A DNA stretch of 64,000 nt from the NCBI GenBank assembly GCA_028284415.1, contig JANQRU010000005.1:1-64000 (forward strand). Reading direction: 5' to 3'. This stretch comes from Pyrinomonadaceae bacterium (GTDB taxonomy: Bacteria > Acidobacteriota > Blastocatellia > Pyrinomonadales > Pyrinomonadaceae). Positions within the stretch are counted from its first letter, which is position 1; each line of letters opens with the position of its first letter. A program made the translations under genes and the position numbers. The notes below the pieces were generated by a model. The model saw only the letters and a program-made list of their open reading frames with translations, searched no databases and had not been told where the DNA came from. This document shows, in pieces, positions 53,310 to 61,123 of the stretch.

Positions 53310-56300
53310 ATGGATTCAAAAAGACTCAAATTAGTAGAAAAAATCTGTAATGAGGTTTTGGAATTGCCACTGCATAAACGTAATTCCTTTTTAGATGAAA
53401 CTTGCGGAGATGATTCTGAACTGCGTTCCGAAGTTGATTCGCTTCTGGAATTTGATAACACATTTGATAGTTTTATTGATTCATCTCCAAATTCTCTTCT
53501 TAGCGAAGTTTTCGACGAAAACGAAAACTTAACAGGCAAAAAATTTGACCGTTATAAAATTATTTCGCTTTTGGGTAAAGGCGGAATGGGTTCTGTCTAT
53601 TTGGCAGAAGATACAATTCTTGCCCGCAAGGTAGCTCTAAAATTTCTGCATAATGAATATGGCGTTGATGCAAATAAATTAAAACGCTTTCAACAGGAAG
53701 CCAAAGCAACTTCTGCTCTAAATCATCCGAATATCCTAACCGTTTACGAAATCAGAAAAGTTAACGATACAAACTTTATCACCACGGAATTTATTGAAGG
53801 AAAAACCTTACGTGAGCTAATTTCCAAAAAAAATTCACTTTCGCTCAAAGAAATCTTAAAAATTGTGATTCAAATCTCAGAGGCAATTACCCAAGCTCAC
53901 AAAGCCGGGATTATTCATCGAGACATTAAACCTGAAAACATAATGGTTAGAGATGACGGTTATGTAAAAGTTCTTGATTTTGGGTTAGCAAAACTTTTTG
54001 AAACGGAAAACAGTTTGTTGAGTAAAGAATCTCAGGCACAAAGCACTCAAGGCTTAATAAAAGGTACTGTTTCGTATATGTCGCCTGAACAAGCTCGCGG
54101 ATTAAAGGTTGATAAACGAACTGACATTTGGAGTTTTGGGGTAATTCTCTATGAACTTCTAACAAACAAAACTCCATTCTTCGGCGAGACTTTAACTGAC
54201 ACATTAGTTTCGATTATTCATGAAGAACCGAAACAATTAAATATGCTCAACCCCAATTTACCATTTGAGTTATCTCAATTAGTTGAAAAGTCTCTGAAAA
54301 AGGATTTGGATGAACGCTATCAAAACTTTGAAGATTTATTGAGTAATTTAAAAGTCATAAAACGAAATTTAGACTTTGCTGAACACAAAAACTTAAACGA
54401 AATATCAGAAGAACAAGAAACTCAGTTTTTTGACTCATCCTCAACAAACCAAGCAATTTCTGCTAACCAAATATTGTCGCCTAACAATCTTTCGAGCGAA
54501 ATGTCACCGCTGATTGGTCGTATAGAGGAAATAAACCAAATCTCAACAATGCTTCAAAGTCCAAACATACGCTTGGTAACTTTGACTGGAATTGGTGGAA
54601 CAGGAAAAACCCGAACAGCAAAATCAGTTGCATCAACTTTAATTAATAAATTTTCAGACGGCGTTTTCTTCATTGATCTTTCAATGGTTGAAAATCCCGA
54701 TTTAGTCATTTCATTTATTGCTAAGACTCTAGAAATTAAGGAAGAGAATGACAAATCAGAATTAGAAAACCTAAAAGAATTTCTCAAGCCCAAAAACATA
54801 CTTTTAGTTCTTGATAACTTTGAACAAATTGTCGAAGCATCTCCCCAAATTGGAGATTTGATTTCTGCTTCTGAAAACTTAAAAATTCTTGTTACAAGCC
54901 GAGTTCGTTTGCAACTAAGTTTTGAAAATGAAGTAACTATTCAACCACTCGAATTTCCTTCAGAGGAAAATTTATCAGTTAATGAATTAACAAGATATCC
55001 TGCCATCAGACTTTTCATTGAACGTGCGAAATCTGCAAAACCCAGTTTTTCTTTGACTGAAACGAATGCTAAAGATGTTGTAGAAATTTGCCAAAAGCTT
55101 GATGGACTTCCATTAGCAATAGAACTCGCCGCCGCACGAATAAAATTATTTGCACCAAAAGCCATCCTTAAACGTTTGGAAAATAGCTTAAAACTATTGA
55201 CAGGTGGAGCAAAAGACTTGCCTGAACGCCAGCAAACAATGCGTCAAACAATCTCTTGGAGTTATGATTTACTAACGGATGACGAAAAAAGACTTCTCAA
55301 TCGTGTTTCGGTTTTTCGTGGCGGTTTCTCCATTGAAGCAACTGAAGAAGTTGCAATTTTCGATGAAGAAATAGATTTGCTAGATGGTTTAACTTCTCTT
55401 GTCGATAAAAGTTTAGTTATTCAAAAAGAACAATCTGATGGCGAACCGAGATTTCGTCTTTTAGTTGTCGTAAAAGAATTTGCTCGTGAACGTGTAACAA
55501 AGAGTAATGAACTGTTTGAAACCCAAAAACAACATGCCAATTTTTTTATGGAAATGGCAAAAGAAATCGGAGCTGAATTTGAACACGCAGATGATAAAGA
55601 TTGGTTTGATAAGATTGAAATCGAAATAGATAACTTCCGTTCTGCTCTTGAGTGGTCATTAAAAAATAATCCTATTACCTCTTTGCAAATTGCTTCATCT
55701 CTTGGCAGATTTTGGATAAATCGAGGCTATTTTATTGAAGGAGAAAGGTGGATCAAAGAGGGGCTTGAAAAAATTGATAAAACAGTTGACCCAAGACTCA
55801 TTGCTAGAGCAAGTGCTCATTTAGGAAATATAAGTTGGCGACTTGGAAATTTAGAAGCAGCAAATTTATATTGTGAAAAAAGCCTGCAAACTGCCCGTGA
55901 AGTCGGAAATAAAATTACAATCGTTCGAGCTCTTGAAGTAATTGGACAAGTAAAACTTGTTCAGAATGAAGTCACCGCCGCCAGCAACTTTTTTGAAGAA
56001 GGCTATAACATAGTTAAGAAACTAAACTTAAAGTATGAAATAGCCAACCTTGCAAATAACCTTGGAAATGTTACGAATCAACAAAACAAACCTCAAATAT
56101 CAGATAAGTATTATGACGAATCACTCACAATTTCTCGTGAATTAGGCTACAGAAGAATGGCTCAGATAGCTTGTGTAAATTTGGCTGGAAATAAACTCAG
56201 ATCGGGAGAATATGAAAAGGCTCGCTCTTATTCAATCGAATCGCTTGAGATTGCAAATGCTTTCGATGACAAAATTGGTATGGCTTACACATTTGAGATA

Positions 56301-56534
56301 TTTCTCGCCTTAGCAGTTGTAGATGGAAAATTTGAGAAAGCAATTCATATTGGCGAAGTTATGTATGGAATTTATGAAGAAGCTAACTATGTCATAGAGT
56401 TTTATGAAAAAGAACAAATCGAATCTTACCTTGAAAAAGCTAGAGCAAAATTGGGTGAAGAAGAGCTAAAAATGGCAAAAGAAAAAGGAAGACAAATGTC
56501 TATAAAAGATGCTGTCGCATTAGCTCTAAGCTGA
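53310..56534 (+). CDS. Ser/Thr protein kinase fused to STAND ATPase and TPR repeats
   Basis: 1074 residues from ATG 53310, chosen because it begins the usual kinase-linked leader (FLDETCGDDSELRSEVDSLLE). Kinase domain at about 80-345: GKGGMGSVYLAED, VALKFL, HRDIKPENIMV, DFGLAKLFE. Then a STAND/AfsR-like ATPase at about 395-740: Walker A GIGGTGKTRTAKSVA, Walker B ILLVLDNFEQI, LDGLPLAIELAAARI. The C-terminal third holds TPR repeats (ARASAHLGNISWRLGNLEAA, EIANLANNLGNVTNQ). No membrane helix, so cytosolic. Such fusions sense a ligand through TPRs and act through the kinase; the likely target is the sigma factor upstream. Confidence 0.9.
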   Translation: MDSKRLKLVEKICNEVLELPLHKRNSFLDETCGDDSELRSEVDSLLEFDNTFDSFIDSSPNSLLSEVFDENENLTGKKFDRYKIISLLGKGGMGSVYLAEDTILARKVALKFLHNEYGVDANKLKRFQQEAKATSALNHPNILTVYEIRKVNDTNFITTEFIEGKTLRELISKKNSLSLKEILKIVIQISEAITQAHKAGIIHRDIKPENIMVRDDGYVKVLDFGLAKLFETENSLLSKESQAQSTQGLIKGTVSYMSPEQARGLKVDKRTDIWSFGVILYELLTNKTPFFGETLTDTLVSIIHEEPKQLNMLNPNLPFELSQLVEKSLKKDLDERYQNFEDLLSNLKVIKRNLDFAEHKNLNEISEEQETQFFDSSSTNQAISANQILSPNNLSSEMSPLIGRIEEINQISTMLQSPNIRLVTLTGIGGTGKTRTAKSVASTLINKFSDGVFFIDLSMVENPDLVISFIAKTLEIKEENDKSELENLKEFLKPKNILLVLDNFEQIVEASPQIGDLISASENLKILVTSRVRLQLSFENEVTIQPLEFPSEENLSVNELTRYPAIRLFIERAKSAKPSFSLTETNAKDVVEICQKLDGLPLAIELAAARIKLFAPKAILKRLENSLKLLTGGAKDLPERQQTMRQTISWSYDLLTDDEKRLLNRVSVFRGGFSIEATEEVAIFDEEIDLLDGLTSLVDKSLVIQKEQSDGEPRFRLLVVVKEFARERVTKSNELFETQKQHANFFMEMAKEIGAEFEHADDKDWFDKIEIEIDNFRSALEWSLKNNPITSLQIASSLGRFWINRGYFIEGERWIKEGLEKIDKTVDPRLIARASAHLGNISWRLGNLEAANLYCEKSLQTAREVGNKITIVRALEVIGQVKLVQNEVTAASNFFEEGYNIVKKLNLKYEIANLANNLGNVTNQQNKPQISDKYYDESLTISRELGYRRMAQIACVNLAGNKLRSGEYEKARSYSIESLEIANAFDDKIGMAYTFEIFLALAVVDGKFEKAIHIGEVMYGIYEEANYVIEFYEKEQIESYLEKARAKLGEEELKMAKEKGRQMSIKDAVALALS

Positions 56535-56932
56535 ATGGAAAACTAAAACTTTCTGCTTTGCTAAAAATCTTACACAAGCAAAGTTTTGTCTCTCAATTAT
56601 GAAAAATCAAACTGTTTCAACTAAATTTGTGTAATGAGTGAAAATCGACTAATAGATTTTAGATCAACCAAAGAATTTGAACAAAAAATGGATGGGTAAA
56701 ATTTGCTCAAACACTTTCGTGATAAATTTTACATTCCTGAACAACTAAACCACTTTGCACTAGGAAAGTGCAGAGATTTAATAAACAGGAACGCAATTGA
56801 AAATTGCCTTATTTTTTTCTTCCCCATAAGAAAAGAAAGAATACTAAAGTCTTGCAAAGAATTTGCACTTTTACACTAGCGTCCTGTGACCAATAAATTC
56901 AAATATTCAGTTCTACTCTTGATTCACATTAA
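56535..56932. other. intergenic stretch, 0.4 kb, with a gene remnant
   Basis: AT-rich spacer after the kinase gene. It holds a kynureninase-like remnant at 56659-56751; the rest shows no coding signal, RNA gene or repeat. Confidence 0.6.
56659..56751 (+). pseudogene. N-terminal remnant of a kynureninase-like gene
   Basis: A 31-codon stretch reads F-RSTKEFEQKMDG-stop-NLLKHFRDKFYIPEQLN. It aligns, codon for codon without gaps, to residues of the intact kynureninase start at 57873 (FESTEKFAQQTDEQ and DSLRHFREKFYIPKQSN): 17 of 31 residues identical. The in-frame TAA (56698-56700) replaces the Gln codon. Similarity ends at 56751. DNA identity is moderate, so it is an old, decayed paralogue or xenologue, not a recent duplication. 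Confidence 0.8.
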
Positions 56933-57613
56933 TTATGCCCACATATTTAGATGATTCGATAATCTTGCTAATACCTCATCCTGAACAAGGTATGCATCTT
57001 TTTCTTCAGGCAGATTTAAGTATCTGGCAAAATTTATATCAGCATGTGTATTGAAAAAGGCACTCCAGTCTAAATGTTCCAAAACCTGTCCACGATGAGC
57101 ACGTTGATAACCATAAATTGACCGATACCATTGGGAAATAATTCTATCCATAGCTTGCGGATAATGCTGGCGATTGTTGTATGCATGTTGTGCTGTCGTA
57201 AAAGCTATCGCACAATTATTTGAGATATTCGCTACCGTTGCTTGTTGTGGCATCAGAGAAGTAGTCGGCACGCGAAACTTTCCGGCAGAAATCCCCTGAG
57301 CTATGCGATACCATTGCTCAGAATGACGACCTTCGTGATATAGAGTAGTTACTCCTCTTGCAAACTTATCCACACTAATTTGATCTGTAAGATAACTATT
57401 TGGATATCTAATATTCCAAGAGCCGGCAACTAAAAAAGGTTCGCCCACTATCAAATCAACCTCAGGTAAATTACAAGTTCTTAACGTAGCATTAATTGCC
57501 GTTTTCAATTTGCTTCGTCTTCTCTCCTGACTATATCTTCCCCAATTTTTCCAGAGTTCTCTACATCGAGCTACAAAAGTGGTTTGAACATATTGATCAC
57601 TTAAAGATGTCAT
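56933..57613 (-). CDS. HExxH putative zinc-metallopeptidase-like protein, ECF-like promoter
   Basis: 226 residues, no signal peptide or membrane helix. Contains LYHEGRHSEQWYRIAQ, a HExxH-type zinc site (HEGRH, about residue 94) in a helix, preceded by a beta-hairpin-like WNIRYPNSYLTDQISVDKF. The rest is helical (CAIAFTTAQHAYNNRQHYPQ and YGYQRAHRGQVLEHLDWSAF). No named family recognised; resemblance to DUF4157-like or other zincins is only in the motif. An ECF-like promoter lies 31 bp upstream, linking it with the sigma factor. Confidence 0.6.
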   Translation of the reverse strand: MTSLSDQYVQTTFVARCRELWKNWGRYSQERRRSKLKTAINATLRTCNLPEVDLIVGEPFLVAGSWNIRYPNSYLTDQISVDKFARGVTTLYHEGRHSEQWYRIAQGISAGKFRVPTTSLMPQQATVANISNNCAIAFTTAQHAYNNRQHYPQAMDRIISQWYRSIYGYQRAHRGQVLEHLDWSAFFNTHADINFARYLNLPEEKDAYLVQDEVLARLSNHLNMWA

Positions 57614-57644
57614 TTTCTTTCTCCTTATGTAATATTTTTTCTAT

Positions 57645-57682
57645 CTACTTATGAAAACGATATTTTCTTAGAGAAAGGGTCA
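57645..57682 (-). promoter_or_regulatory. ECF-like promoter 3
   Basis: TGACCC (57677-57682), 17-nt spacer, CGTTTTCATAAGTAG (57645-57659) on the minus strand, 31 nt before the HExxH gene start. Confidence 0.65.
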
Positions 57683-57872
57683 TTAATTTATCAAAAGTTT
57701 TTTTTCAATGGACTCAAGTCAAAGAAAAATCAGTTTTTTTATGTGTTAATTTAATGTACAAACTATTTTTGGGTTTGTAGTGAATCAATCGTGCCTTAGA
57801 AAATAAACTTATAAATGATACTTTGAGACTGAATTGAGAAACCACGAAAAAACCAAACAAGAAACTAAAATC

Positions 57873-59141
57873 ATGCACTTTGAATCAACTGAAAAATTTG
57901 CCCAACAAACGGATGAGCAAGATTCGCTTAGACATTTCCGCGAAAAATTCTATATACCGAAGCAATCAAACGGCGAAGATGTTTTGTATTTCACTGGGAA
58001 TTCATTGGGTTTGCAGCCGAAAACCACACGCGAATATATAGAACAGGAATTAAAAGATTGGGAGACTTTAGGAGTTGAAGGACACTTTCACGCGAAGAAC
58101 CCTTGGATGCCTTATCACGAATTTTTAACCGAACAGATGGCGAATATTGTCGGCGGGAAACCGATTGAAACGGTTGTGATGAATTCGCTGACTGTCAATT
58201 TACATCTTTTAATGGTCTCGTTTTACCGTCCAACTGCTGAGAGATACAAAATTATTATTGAAGGTGATGCCTTTCCATCCGACCAATATGCTATAAAGTC
58301 TCAAATTGAATTTCATAAATTTGATGTTGAAGATGCATTGATTGAACTTAAACCTCGTGAAAATGAAACGATTTTACGAACTGAAGAGATTGTTAAAACC
58401 ATTGAAGAAAATGGCGATTCGCTTGCACTTGTAATGCTCGGAGGTGTGAATTATTACACAGGGCAAGCTTTTGATATGCGAGCAATTACCGAAGCAGGGC
58501 ATAAAGTCGGAGCAATTATCGGTTTTGATCTCGCACACGCGGCGGGAAATCTGGAACTAAAACTTCACGATTGGAATGTTGATTTTGCTTGTTGGTGTTC
58601 GTATAAATACTTAAATTCAGGACCAGGCGGAATAGCCGGAATTTTTGTTCACGAACGTCATTCGGAAAGTTTTGATTTACCACGTTTTGCTGGTTGGTGG
58701 GGACATGATAAGGAATCTAGATTTTTGATGGACGATGAATTTGTCCCGATGAAGGGTGCGGAAGGTTGGCAGCTTTCAAACCCGCCGATCTTTCAACTTG
58801 CTGCATTAAAGGCTTCGCTAGATATTTTCGAAGAAGCAGGCGGAATGAAACATCTAACGGAGAAATCCCGTGAACTGACAAGCTATATGGAATTTCTCTT
58901 AAACGAAATCCACGACGAAAGAATTTCTATCATCACGCCTTCAAACCCAAACGAACGCGGTTGCCAACTCTCAATTCGTGTTAAAAACTCTGACAAAAGT
59001 TTGTTTGAAGCTATCACCGAAAAAGGCGTAATTGCCGATTGGCGTGAACCTGACGTAATCCGCGTTGCTCCAGTTCCGCTATATAATTCTTTTATGGATG
59101 TATATAAATTTGTTGAAATTTTGAATAATTGTCTAACATAG
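57873..59141 (+). CDS. kynU: kynureninase
   Basis: 422 residues from ATG 57873; an upstream TTG at 57834 is less likely. PLP-dependent fold type I enzyme. Seen: FTGNSLGLQPKTTREYIE, the cofactor Lys in WCSYKYLNSGPGGIAGIFVH, FDLAHAAGNLELKLHDWNVD and FAGWWGHDKESRFLM. These match kynureninase, which cleaves kynurenine or 3-hydroxykynurenine to (3-hydroxy)anthranilate and alanine. Works with KMO (61124) and ACMSD (48055) in tryptophan breakdown. Plus strand, between minus-strand accessory genes. Confidence 0.93.
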   Translation: MHFESTEKFAQQTDEQDSLRHFREKFYIPKQSNGEDVLYFTGNSLGLQPKTTREYIEQELKDWETLGVEGHFHAKNPWMPYHEFLTEQMANIVGGKPIETVVMNSLTVNLHLLMVSFYRPTAERYKIIIEGDAFPSDQYAIKSQIEFHKFDVEDALIELKPRENETILRTEEIVKTIEENGDSLALVMLGGVNYYTGQAFDMRAITEAGHKVGAIIGFDLAHAAGNLELKLHDWNVDFACWCSYKYLNSGPGGIAGIFVHERHSESFDLPRFAGWWGHDKESRFLMDDEFVPMKGAEGWQLSNPPIFQLAALKASLDIFEEAGGMKHLTEKSRELTSYMEFLLNEIHDERISIITPSNPNERGCQLSIRVKNSDKSLFEAITEKGVIADWREPDVIRVAPVPLYNSFMDVYKFVEILNNCLT

Positions 59142-59169
59142 AATTAAAAACTTAAAATATTAAGTTTCC

Positions 59170-60152
59170 CTATAAAATTTTATAGGAGTACACAGAATTA
59201 CAAGTTAGACATCGGCTGAATTTTACTTTTTGTCTTGACTCTTGAAGTTGATACACATATGCATTTAACTGTTGTTCTTTATCTTTTCTTAATCTATGCC
59301 CCATAAAGGTAATATCTCCTATATGCTTAGCATATTCTCCATAAAATGCCCCTATGACTGGTATAAAATTTAGAGCATACGAAAGGGTCGCAAAACAAAG
59401 AGCCATACGTCTATCTCCATCAAATGCTCTGTATGACTTCTCGTAGGTTTCAACTAAATCTAAAATTTTGAGTAGAGTTCCTGCAAAACTTATTCCTTTT
59501 GCTACCCCCGAAGAAAGAGCGTTGTTAGCATCACTCCACGAATGAATCCCTGAAATAGTTATATTTTTATGGAAGAAACCTTCTTTTTCGGCGGGAATAA
59601 TCCAAGAATACTTTTTAACCGTCTGTGCAGATTTCGCACTTTAGTTGGCGTATTTCCAGTTATTTTCAGTCTTGATAATTCCTGAGTCTTTTTAGTATAT
59701 ACACTCAAAGCCTTATTAATATTTGGACGAGCCGCATCAATAGCATTTAAGAAGTTAACTATTGAGTTCGGAATTTTTCCATAGCCTATAAATCTACCAC
59801 GTCCGTTATATGAAATTGTAGATTTTTCATCTGTCCGCTTTCCATTATTTTTTATTATGTGCTTGAAGGCATCATCTAAATCTTGAACTCCTAATCCCCA
59901 TCCCGCATACCCGCAATACTCAAGAGATTTGCATGCAGAATAACCTAATGATTTCTTTTTATTGCTTATGTATAAATTCATATCTTCGGCTTCAATTTTC
60001 TCAATTGTTTTTCTACCGTGATACCAAATACAGAAAGCCTTGTTTACAGCTAAAAGTCCCACACCTGTAGTGTCTTTCTTTACCCAACTAGCAGTTACAT
60101 CATCTGGCTTCAGAACCGGATGGATTAATCCATTCCAATAATTATTACTCAT
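59170..60152 (-). pseudogene. unrecognised gene split by a frameshift
   Basis: The upstream part (60152 to 59559, ATG start with AAGGAG) encodes about 197 residues, e.g. GRGRFIGYGKIPNSIVNFL. From about 59640 the -1 frame is open and continues well-formed protein (ISGIHSWSDANNAL, LLKILDLVETYEKSYRAF, FVIPVIGAFYGEY-like FIPVIGAFYGEYAKHIG) to the stop at 59170. That second frame has no start codon of its own before 59406. The frames meet around an A5 run (minus strand; T5 at 59584-59588). So one ~325-residue protein was broken, or the junction is a sequence error or a programmed shift. Family unknown. Confidence 0.7.
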
Positions 60153-60538
60153 TTCTTCTCCTTAGCTTTATTCACATTTGTATAAATAAATTTACTGAAT
60201 AAAATCTGTACTTTTTCTACTCAATCAATTTCTTATATTAATGAGCGAAAAATAAGAATGAATTCCATCAATTTTTGGTACATAGTCCAAACAAAACTCC
60301 ATAACTTCTTAGGACTGTTTAGTTAAATGAAGTTTGTAAGAAAAGTAAAAACCCCTTGCAAGAAGTATGTTTATCTATTCGTAACAACGAAATTATTGAG
60401 AGTAGATTTGGATAAGAAATTAAACAAAAAAAATGGCAAGAAGATAATCTTCTCACCATTTTGTTTTTATGAAACTGCATTTTATAAATGCTTTAATTAT
60501 TAAAGTAAAATTATGCCTTATTCGTTCACTTTCCCTTT
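60153..60538. other. intergenic stretch, 0.39 kb
   Basis: AT-rich spacer between two minus-strand accessory genes. Apart from the terminator at 60427-60467 I see no gene, RNA or repeat. No ECF-like promoter was found before the 60152 start. Confidence 0.6.
60427..60467 (-). terminator. terminator of the 60539 gene
   Basis: Stem AAAATGG-CA-AGAAGAT / ATCTTCT-CA-CCATTTT with a matched internal bulge, and eight T on the minus strand. Confidence 0.85.
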
Positions 60539-60988
60539 TTATTCATCTAATGCCAGAACTCGCTCAGTTTCGTCAACAATTGAAAGTTCCATACGTTCCC
60601 AACGATCACCATTTTCATTGGTTTGATTGAGAAGCATCTGCTTAACCTCAAAATGGAATTTGTATTTACCAACCTGGACGGATTTCTGACCATTGGTTTT
60701 CATGTAAATCCTAACTAATCCGCTAAGCAAAGTTCCTTTTTGAAAAGCATCCATTAATTGGGAAGATAGAAAATCTGGTTTTTTGTAAACAACCATTGAG
60801 TCTTGTTTAAAAGACCTTTCTATCAAATGACCAACCGGCATAATGCTAATGTCTTTACTAACTTCTTTCCATCCATCACCAAGACCTCCTACTCTTACTT
60901 TGCCAGGGTAAAACGCAACCATATCAAAATCGTAGTATCGCCCACTTTTGTTCGCTTCAATTATTCCTAAAGATACAATCACTTCCAT
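60539..60988 (-). CDS. hypothetical protein, ECF-like promoter
   Basis: 149 residues, no signal peptide or membrane helix, beta-rich. Segments such as GRYYDFDMVAFYPGKVRVGG, PVGHLIERSFKQDSMVVYKK and GKYKFHFEVKQMLLNQ do not match a known family. GGAGG lies 8 nt before the start. An ECF-like promoter and a 5' leader nearly identical to that of the SnoaL-like gene (49633) precede it, so the two genes are co-regulated. Confidence 0.6.
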   Translation of the reverse strand: MEVIVSLGIIEANKSGRYYDFDMVAFYPGKVRVGGLGDGWKEVSKDISIMPVGHLIERSFKQDSMVVYKKPDFLSSQLMDAFQKGTLLSGLVRIYMKTNGQKSVQVGKYKFHFEVKQMLLNQTNENGDRWERMELSIVDETERVLALDE

Positions 60989-61032
60989 CTTTCATTCCTC
61001 CTTTTTGTTTTGTGACAGGCTTTTTTTTGCCT

Positions 61033-61070
61033 TCACTTATCAAGACGCATTTGTTTAGCAAAAGAGGACA
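61033..61070 (-). promoter_or_regulatory. ECF-like promoter 4
   Basis: TGTCCT (61065-61070), 17-nt spacer, then CGTCTTGATAAGTGA (61033-61047) on the minus strand, 44 nt before the 60988 start. Weaker than the other three, but the spacing is exact. Confidence 0.6.
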
Positions 61071-61123
61071 TACAAACTTGGATGAATGTGTAATTTTTAA
61101 TTACAATGAAAGTATAACTTCTT

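Noticed and set aside
59170..59406. Separate 78-residue protein
   Set aside because: The frame is open without a stop for over 200 bases upstream of its only ATG and reads as protein there, so it is the tail of the frameshifted gene.
60328..60501. Small plus-strand frame of under 60 codons (MKFVRKVKTPC...)
   Set aside because: It runs through the terminator hairpin at 60427-60467, has no ribosome site and a poor codon pattern.
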